From: Natronohydrobacter sp. | GTDB taxonomy: Bacteria > Pseudomonadota > Alphaproteobacteria > Rhodobacterales > Rhodobacteraceae | Length of the DNA: 7,052 bases | Reading direction: 5' to 3' | Assembly: GCA_007118445.1 (NCBI GenBank) | Contig: SKRP01000281.1 | Coordinates: forward strand, 1 to 7,052 | Part shown: positions 1 through 4,432 of the stretch, in pieces | Position numbering within the stretch: the stretch's first letter is position 1 | Layout of the letters: each line of letters begins with the position of its first letter | Program-made: the position numbers and the translations under genes | Notes under the pieces: model-generated | What the model was told of the DNA's origin: nothing | The model's database searches: none | The model's input: the letters and a program-made list of their open reading frames with translations, nothing else

Positions 1-1
1 G

Positions 2-76
2 ATCCATTCGGTGCAGGTCGAGGCGACATTCCCCGACGGCACCAAGCTTGTCACTGTCCACCATCCAATCCGCTGA
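2..76 (+). CDS. ureA: Urease subunit gamma (UreA), C-terminal 24 residues, 5'-truncated by window edge
   Basis: Only the last 24 codons and a TGA stop are present. The translation ends in TFPDGTKLVTVHHPIR, which is the characteristic C-terminus of the urease gamma subunit (family knowledge: ...FPDGTKLVTVH.PI at the end of a ~100-residue protein). UreA is the smallest structural subunit of bacterial three-subunit urease and packs against UreB and UreC in the (ABC)3 trimer; it carries no catalytic residue. It is followed after 12 nt by ureB, in the usual ureABC order. The rest of the gene lies to the left of the window. The call is firm despite the short fragment because of both the sequence match and the position. 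Confidence 0.93.
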   Translation: MHSVQVEATFPDGTKLVTVHHPIR

Positions 77-88
77 GAGGGAAGCGCC

Positions 89-394
89 ATGATCCCCGGT
101 GAAATCATCACCCCTGATACCGAGATCGAGCTGAACACGGGCCTGGAGGTCACGCGGCTGATGGTCGCGAATACCGGCGACCGGCCAGTGCAGGTGGGCA
201 GTCACTACCATTTCGCCGAAGCCAATGCAGGGCTTGATTTTGACCGCACTGCCGCGCGCGGCAAGCGGCTGGATATCGCGGCAGGAACGGCGGTGCGGTT
301 CGAACCGGGCCAGTCGCGCGAGGTGGCGCTGGTGCCCTATGCCGGGGCGCGGATGGTTTACGGGTTCAATGCGGCTGTGATGGGGGCGCTCTGA
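89..394 (+). CDS. ureB: Urease subunit beta (UreB)
   Basis: Structural beta subunit of cytoplasmic urease, 101 residues, the normal length for a separate UreB. It begins MIPGEI and contains the family blocks VGSHYHFAEAN (residues ~37-47), RLDIAAGTAVRFEPG (~60-74) and a C-terminal VYGFN segment. The protein folds as a beta-sandwich that helps build the (ABC)3 assembly and has no nickel ligands. The ATG at 89 is preceded by AGGGA (78-82) about 6 nt upstream, a good ribosome binding site in the gap after ureA. Its stop ends 1 nt before the ureC start, so translational coupling to ureC is likely. There are no anomalies. Confidence 0.97.
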   Translation: MIPGEIITPDTEIELNTGLEVTRLMVANTGDRPVQVGSHYHFAEANAGLDFDRTAARGKRLDIAAGTAVRFEPGQSREVALVPYAGARMVYGFNAAVMGAL

Positions 395-395
395 G

Positions 396-2117
396 ATGGC
401 TTACAGGATTTCCCGCGCGGCCTATGCCGATATGTATGGCCCGACTGTGGGCGACAAGCTGCGGCTGGGCGATACCGATCTCATCATCGAGGTCGAGCGC
501 GACCTGATCGCGGAACGCGGCGGCTATGGCGATGAGGTCAAGTTCGGCGGTGGCAAGGTCATTCGTGACGGTATGGGGCAGAGCCAGATCACGCGCGCAG
601 ATGGTGCGATGGACACAGTGATCACCAATGCGCTGATCGTGGATCACTCGGGCATCACCAAGGCCGATGTGGGTTTGCGCGACGGGCGGATCGCCAAGAT
701 CGGCAAGGCAGGCAACCCGGACACGCAAGCAGGCGTTGACGTGATTGTCGGGCCGGGCACCGAGATTATCGCGGGTGAGGGCAAGATCCTGACCGCAGGC
801 GGGTTTGACGCGCATATCCACTTCATCTGCCCGCAACAGATCGACGACGCCCTGCATTCCGGGCTGACGACCATGCTGGGCGGTGGCACCGGGCCTGCGC
901 ATGGCACGCTTGCCACCACCTGCACGCCGGGGCCGTGGCATATCGGGCGGATGCTGCAATCGGCGGATGCGTTTGCGATGAATCTGGCCTTTGCGGGCAA
1001 GGGCAATGCCAGCCTGCCTGCCGGGCTGCATGAGCAGGTCCGCGCCGGGGCCTGTGCGCTGAAGCTGCATGAGGATTGGGGCACGACGCCCGCCGCGATA
1101 GATTGCTGTCTGAGCGTGGCCGAGGAAACCGATACGCAGGTGATGATTCACACCGATACGCTGAACGAGTCAGGCTTCGTGGAGAACACACTGAAAGCCA
1201 TCGCAGGCCGCACGATCCACGCGTTTCATACCGAAGGCGCGGGCGGCGGCCATGCGCCGGATATTCTGAAAGTGGTGAGCAGTCAGAATGTCCTGCCCTC
1301 TTCGACCAACCCGACCATGCCCTATACGGTCAACACCATCGAGGAACATCTCGACATGCTGATGGTCTGCCACCATCTGGACCGCAAGGTGCCCGAGGAT
1401 GTGGCCTTTGCCGAAAGCCGCATCCGGCGCGAGACGATTGCCGCCGAGGATATCCTGCATGACATGGGCGCGATGTCGGTCCTGTCCTCGGACAGTCAGG
1501 CGATGGGCCGCGTGGGCGAGGTGATCACCCGCACATGGCAGACCGCGCATAAGATGAAGGTCCAGCGCGGACGGCTGGCCGAAGAGCAGGGCGCGAATGA
1601 CAATCTGCGGGTGCGCCGCTACATCGCGAAATACACGATCAACCCGGCCATCGTGCATGGGCTGTCGCGCCATATCGGCAGTATCGAGGAAGGCAAGCGC
1701 GCCGATCTGGTACTCTGGTCGCCTGCGTTTTTCGGCGCGAAACCGGAAATGGTGCTGATCGGCGGGTCCATCGTGGTGGCGCAAATGGGGGATCCCAATG
1801 CCTCGATCCCGACACCGCAGCCGATGCATTCGCGGCCCATGTTCGGCGCTTTCGGGCGGGCGGTGGAACGCGCGGCGGTGGTGTTCGTCAGTCAGGCCGC
1901 GCAGGAAGATGATATAAGGGGCAAGCTGGGACTGGCCAAGGATACGCTGGCGGTCGAGGGCTGCCGCGGCGTGCGCAAGGCCGATATGAAGCTCAATGAC
2001 GCCACACCGCAGATCGAGGTTGATCCCGAAACCTATGAAGTGCGCGCCGACGGGGAAATCCTGACCTGCGACCCGGCCACGGAACTGCCACTGGCACAGC
2101 GCTATTTCCTTTACTGA
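396..2117 (+). CDS. ureC: Urease subunit alpha (UreC), catalytic subunit
   Basis: Catalytic subunit of urease (urea + H2O to ammonia + carbamate), an amidohydrolase-superfamily TIM barrel with a dinuclear nickel site; 573 residues, within the family range. Every expected active-site residue is visible: HIH H140/H142, carbamylated lysine K223 in ALKLHEDWG, H225, H252 in MIHTDT, H278 in HAFHTEG, flap C325 and H326 in MVCHHLD, R342, and D366 in SSDSQAMGR. These align with Klebsiella H134/H136, K217, H219, H246, H272, C319/H320, R336 and D360 at a constant +6 offset. The C-terminus ELPLAQRYFLY is typical. Part of the offset comes from a short insertion around residues 36-44 (DLIAERGGYGDEV where Klebsiella has DLTTYGEEV). 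The start at 396 lies 1 nt after the ureB stop, with a G-rich SD-like stretch inside the end of ureB. The gene appears intact and functional. Confidence 0.99.
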   Translation: MAYRISRAAYADMYGPTVGDKLRLGDTDLIIEVERDLIAERGGYGDEVKFGGGKVIRDGMGQSQITRADGAMDTVITNALIVDHSGITKADVGLRDGRIAKIGKAGNPDTQAGVDVIVGPGTEIIAGEGKILTAGGFDAHIHFICPQQIDDALHSGLTTMLGGGTGPAHGTLATTCTPGPWHIGRMLQSADAFAMNLAFAGKGNASLPAGLHEQVRAGACALKLHEDWGTTPAAIDCCLSVAEETDTQVMIHTDTLNESGFVENTLKAIAGRTIHAFHTEGAGGGHAPDILKVVSSQNVLPSSTNPTMPYTVNTIEEHLDMLMVCHHLDRKVPEDVAFAESRIRRETIAAEDILHDMGAMSVLSSDSQAMGRVGEVITRTWQTAHKMKVQRGRLAEEQGANDNLRVRRYIAKYTINPAIVHGLSRHIGSIEEGKRADLVLWSPAFFGAKPEMVLIGGSIVVAQMGDPNASIPTPQPMHSRPMFGAFGRAVERAAVVFVSQAAQEDDIRGKLGLAKDTLAVEGCRGVRKADMKLNDATPQIEVDPETYEVRADGEILTCDPATELPLAQRYFLY

Positions 2118-2156
2118 GCCAGGCAAATGCCCGCAAACCGACAGGCCGGATGTGAC

Positions 2157-2176
2157 TTTTCTGCACCGCAGCAAAA
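2157..2176 (+). other. Imperfect inverted repeat / stem-loop downstream of ureC
   Basis: TTTTCTGC (2157-2164) pairs with GCAG-C-AAAA (2168-2176), giving eight base pairs with one bulged C (2172) and an ACC loop. No T-tract follows, so it does not look like an intrinsic terminator. It could be an intercistronic RNA stem that affects processing or stability between the ureC and ureE parts of the mRNA, or a DNA operator half-site. The pairing is seen directly; the function is inference. Confidence 0.35.
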
Positions 2177-2180
2177 TGTG

Positions 2181-2209
2181 AATGCGGCGTTACCCGCGGT
2201 TACCGCATT
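2181..2209 (+). promoter_or_regulatory. Perfect 7-bp inverted repeat, candidate operator or mRNA stem-loop
   Basis: AATGCGG (2181-2187) and CCGCATT (2203-2209) are exact reverse complements separated by 15 nt. A nested palindrome GCGGT-T-ACCGC (2196-2206) overlaps the right arm. The element lies just upstream of the small ORF and overlaps the -35 and spacer of the candidate promoter at 2190-2219, where a repressor or activator site might sit. It could equally form an RNA hairpin in the ureC-ureE transcript. I do not recognise it as the site of a known regulator. Confidence 0.35.
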
Positions 2210-2219
2210 TTCATGTTAT
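2190..2219 (+). promoter_or_regulatory. Weak candidate internal promoter upstream of the small ORF and ureEFG
   Basis: TTACCC (2190-2195) could act as a -35 and TGTTAT (2214-2219) as a -10, with an 18-nt spacer. Transcription would start near 2226, leaving a leader of about 36 nt before the preferred ATG at 2262. The region is richer in A/T than the flanking genes. Both hexamers match the sigma-70 consensus only partly, and such matches occur by chance, so confidence is low. Confidence 0.22.
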
Positions 2220-2261
2220 GTTCGGACCATGGGAGGAAATGTCAGCCTGATGGAGGTGCTC

Positions 2262-2495
2262 ATGCCGCTTCGTCCCGCAAACTCCCCTCTCAGCCCGGTT
2301 CAGGCGCGCCGGCTTGACTGGTTTCTCGCCAGCACAGGACTTGGCTGCAATCCTGCAATTGGCCGGGCCGCCCGCGAGGCCGAATTCGCCCATCTCGACG
2401 CCTTGCCTGACGGGGCCTTGCGTTCCATGGGGCTGTCGCGCCGCGCCCTGCCCGCCCATGTCTATCGTGACCTTTTCCCGACAGGTGTTACATGA
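2262..2495 (+). CDS. Small DUF1127-like protein encoded between ureC and ureE
   Basis: A 77-residue protein if it starts at 2262, where GGAGGTG (2252-2258) gives a well-placed ribosome binding site (5 nt between GGAGG and ATG). In-frame ATGs at 2250 (81 residues), 2229 (88) and 2127 (122) are possible but have poorer SD spacing or none, and the stretch before 2229 looks non-coding. The C-terminal half reads LDALPDGALRSMGLSRR and then a VYRDLF segment. This resembles the L..L.D..L...GLSR...I core of DUF1127 (YjiS-like) small basic proteins, some of which bind RNA in Rhodobacter; the assignment is by eye. There is no signal peptide, no membrane helix and no nickel-binding His/Cys cluster (one Cys). 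Its TGA overlaps the ureE ATG by 4 nt (ATGA at 2492-2495), so it is translationally coupled to ureE and is a real operon member. Its role in urease expression or assembly is unknown. Confidence 0.7.
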   Translation: MPLRPANSPLSPVQARRLDWFLASTGLGCNPAIGRAAREAEFAHLDALPDGALRSMGLSRRALPAHVYRDLFPTGVT

Positions 2496-2995
2496 CTGAT
2501 CTTCCCCCGCTCTACCGACTGCTGAAAAACCGCCCCGCAAGCTGCGATGGCGCGGTGATCCTGGATTATGACGCCCGCCTGGTCCGCCGCAAACGGCTGG
2601 TCACAACCGAAGGGCGCGGGTTTCTGGTCGATCTGCCGGAAGTGACCAATCTCGACGCCTGGTGGGGGTTCGAACTGGAAGACGGCACCACGCTGGAAAT
2701 CGTCCCTGCTGATGAAGCCCTGGTCGAGGTCACAGGCGATCTGCCGCGTCTGGCATGGCATATCGGCAACCGCCACACACCCTGCCAGATCGAGGAGGCA
2801 CGCCTCCTGATCCGCCATGATCACGTGATCGAAGCCATGCTGACCCGCCTGGGCGCACGGCTGCGGCCCATGACCGGCCCGTTCACGCCCGAAGGCGGGG
2901 CTTATGGTCACGGGCGCACCATGGGCCATGATCACGGGCATGGGCATGGCAACGGGCTTGGCCCGATGCATCACCATGATGAACACGCGCACTGA
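2492..2995 (+). CDS. ureE: Urease accessory protein UreE, nickel metallochaperone
   Basis: Cytoplasmic dimeric chaperone that supplies Ni2+ to the UreDFG-apourease complex; 167 residues, consistent with UreE plus a tail. The N-terminal peptide-binding-like domain (~1-75) is followed by the metal-binding domain with the signature WHIGNRHTPCQI (H90 and the interface H95, equivalent to Klebsiella H91 and H96) and RHDHVIEAML (H109, H111). The last 28 residues form a His-rich tail with ten histidines between H140 and H167, including HDHGHGHG and HHH. Such tails bind extra Ni2+ and serve storage or handover; they are not essential in Klebsiella. The start overlaps the stop of the preceding small ORF (ATGA), and AGGTG (2483-2487) lies 4 nt upstream. 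ureF follows after 3 nt. Confidence 0.97.
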   Translation: MTDLPPLYRLLKNRPASCDGAVILDYDARLVRRKRLVTTEGRGFLVDLPEVTNLDAWWGFELEDGTTLEIVPADEALVEVTGDLPRLAWHIGNRHTPCQIEEARLLIRHDHVIEAMLTRLGARLRPMTGPFTPEGGAYGHGRTMGHDHGHGHGNGLGPMHHHDEHAH

Positions 2996-2998
2996 CCC

Positions 2999-3637
2999 AT
3001 GCTCACGCCTTCTGCACTGACTCTGCAGCACTGGCTGTCCCCGGCCTTTCCCACCGGGGCTTTCGTCTTCAGCCATGGTCTGGAGCAGATCATCGCGCGC
3101 GGCGAGGTGCATGATGCAGCGACGCTCGAAGCCTGGCTCAGGGATCTGCTGCATTTTGGCAGCGGCTGGCAGGATGCGGTGCTGATATCGCAGGGACTGG
3201 CAGAAACCGCAGACCCGGACAGCCTTGATGCGCTGTGCATGGCGCTGCAAACCAGCAGCGAACGCCTGACCGAAACCCGCGAACAGGGGGCCGCCTTCGC
3301 GCGGACCGTGGCACAGATCACCGGGCGCAATCTGCCCGCGCGTTGCCTGCCAATCGCCGTCGCCGAGGCCGCACGCCCCCTTGCCCTGCCGGTTGAGATG
3401 GTCGTGGCCGCTTATCTGCAAGCCTTTGTGACCAATCTGGTGGTCATTTCGATCCGCCATATCCCGCTTGGACAGGGTGCAGGGCATGGTGTTCTGGCAA
3501 AGTCACTGCTGGACTTGCCGGAATTGTCACGACAAGCCAGCATGACAGGGCTGCAGGATCTGGGCAATTCCTGCCTGGGTGCAGAACTGGCCGCGATGGA
3601 ACATGAAACCAAGGAAGTGAGGCTGTTTCGAACATGA
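2999..3637 (+). CDS. ureF: Urease accessory protein UreF
   Basis: All-helical accessory protein, 212 residues, close to the family norm of ~220-230. With UreD it forms the scaffold that binds apo-urease and recruits the UreG GTPase, acting as a fidelity or GTPase-regulating factor. Visible family blocks are the N-terminal LSPAFPTGAFVFSHGLE (13-29; family SPALPVGAFSYSQGLE type), LPIAVAEAA (117-125), AYLQAFVTNLV (138-148), IPLGQ (155-159) and the C-terminal HETKEVRLFR (202-211; family HETQ..RLFRS). The ATG at 2999 follows the ureE stop by 3 nt with no evident SD, so translation probably depends on coupling to ureE. Its TGA overlaps the ureG ATG. UreD, its usual partner, is not encoded in this window. 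Confidence 0.95.
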   Translation: MLTPSALTLQHWLSPAFPTGAFVFSHGLEQIIARGEVHDAATLEAWLRDLLHFGSGWQDAVLISQGLAETADPDSLDALCMALQTSSERLTETREQGAAFARTVAQITGRNLPARCLPIAVAEAARPLALPVEMVVAAYLQAFVTNLVVISIRHIPLGQGAGHGVLAKSLLDLPELSRQASMTGLQDLGNSCLGAELAAMEHETKEVRLFRT

Positions 3638-4275
3638 GCAGATACGGACCTTTGCGCGTCGGCATTGGCGGCCCGGTGGGCGCAGGCAAGACGACGCTGA
3701 CGGAAAAGCTGGCCCGCGCCCTGGCCCCGCGCCTGTCGATGGCGGTGATCACCAATGACATCTACACAAGCGAGGATGCCGAGGCGCTGATGCGCGCGCA
3801 GGTGCTGCCCGCCGAGCGCGTGCGTGGCGTGGAAACCGGCGGCTGCCCGCATACGGCGATCCGCGAGGATGCCAGCATCAACCTGGCGGCGGTGGCCGAT
3901 CTGAACGCGCGTTTCCCGGATCTTGAACTGGTCCTGATCGAATCCGGCGGCGACAATCTGGCTGCGACCTTTTCACCGGAACTGGCCGATCTGACAATCT
4001 ATGTGATCGACACGGCCGCAGGGCAGGACATCCCGCGCAAACGCGGACCGGGGGTAACGAAATCCGATCTGCTGGTGGTCAACAAGACCGATCTCGCACC
4101 CCATGTCGGCGTCGATCTGGCGCAGCTGGAGGCCGACACCAGAACCGCGCGCGGCGCGCGGCCCTATGTTCTGGCGCAGATGCGCGACAGCCAGGGCCTG
4201 GCCGAGGTGGTCGCCTTTCTGGAACGCGAAGGCGGCTTGCAACTCGCCCCTCAGAGCCAATCGCAATCTGCCTGA
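3634..4275 (+). CDS. ureG: Urease accessory protein UreG, GTPase
   Basis: SIMIBI-class GTPase that couples GTP binding and hydrolysis to nickel delivery into the urease active site; 213 residues, typical length. Motifs in order: P-loop GPVGAGKT (13-20), TNDIYTSEDAE (40-50), the invariant nickel-binding CPH (C71-P72-H73) within ETGGCPHTAIREDASIN, ESGGDNLAATFSPELAD (103-119) and the guanine-specificity motif NKTD (150-153). The C-terminus ends in a short Gln/Ser-rich tail (residues ~206-213). The start at 3634 overlaps the ureF stop (ATGA), with a purine-rich AGGAAGTGAGG (3612-3622) about 11 nt upstream. It is the last + strand gene; the convergent junction follows directly. Confidence 0.98.
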   Translation: MSRYGPLRVGIGGPVGAGKTTLTEKLARALAPRLSMAVITNDIYTSEDAEALMRAQVLPAERVRGVETGGCPHTAIREDASINLAAVADLNARFPDLELVLIESGGDNLAATFSPELADLTIYVIDTAAGQDIPRKRGPGVTKSDLLVVNKTDLAPHVGVDLAQLEADTRTARGARPYVLAQMRDSQGLAEVVAFLEREGGLQLAPQSQSQSA

Positions 4276-4432
4276 CCCTGCGCCAGGGCTGATTCCGAAC
4301 TGATTTCATCTTGCCGGAAATACTCTCGCCGAAGGCAGCGGGCCGCAAGGCCCGCCACCCCATCAGCGACACCGACGCTGCAGAGGACAGATCACCCGAT
4401 CCGACAGCGAAAAACCAACTGGGCCTCGCGGC
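4276..4432. other. Convergent intergenic region between ureG and the RND gene
   Basis: A 157-nt spacer between the ureG stop and the RND stop (TAA, read on the - strand from 4435-4433), with no credible gene. It holds a small CCCTG-CGC-CAGGG hairpin directly after the ureG stop (4276-4288), the motif CTTGCCGGAAATACTC (4310-4325) and the strong GC hairpin annotated separately. On the - strand a T5 run (4414-4410) lies about 18 nt past the RND stop, preceded only by a weak 3-4 bp stem. Confidence 0.6.
4338..4355. terminator. GC-rich hairpin with GCAA tetraloop, candidate bidirectional terminator
   Basis: GCGGGCC (4338-4344) and GGCCCGC (4349-4355) form a perfect 7-bp stem closed by GCAA, a GNRA-type loop on the + strand. 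It sits 62 nt after ureG and 77 nt after the end of the RND gene, between convergent genes, where a terminator is expected. No T-tract follows on either strand, so it is not a classical intrinsic terminator. It may work with Rho or as a 3'-end stability element. Confidence 0.45.

Noticed and set aside
366..1151. Long open frame on the - strand opposite ureC (261 codons), and another at 1170-2174 (334 codons)
   Set aside because: Both lie antisense to the intact, unmistakable ureC. High-GC coding DNA often leaves such frames open, and their Arg/His/Pro-rich translations resemble no family I know.
2127..2261. N-terminal extension of the small ORF from the ATG at 2127
   Set aside because: The frame is open, but no good ribosome binding site precedes 2127. 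The stretch is richer in A/T, contains the inverted repeats, and its codon use is unlike the downstream part; 2262 has a well-spaced GGAGGTG.
2895..2995. Repetitive CATGGGCATG-like stretch at the 3' end of ureE
   Set aside because: It is explained by Gly and His codons of the UreE metal-binding tail, not by a non-coding repeat.
2462..3487. 341-codon open frame on the - strand over ureE and ureF
   Set aside because: It is antisense to two well-supported genes, and its composition is that of a shadow frame.
4276..4288. CCCTG-CGC-CAGGG hairpin directly after the ureG stop as a terminator
   Set aside because: A 5-bp stem with a 3-nt loop and no T-tract is too weak to call a terminator; it is mentioned only as part of the junction.
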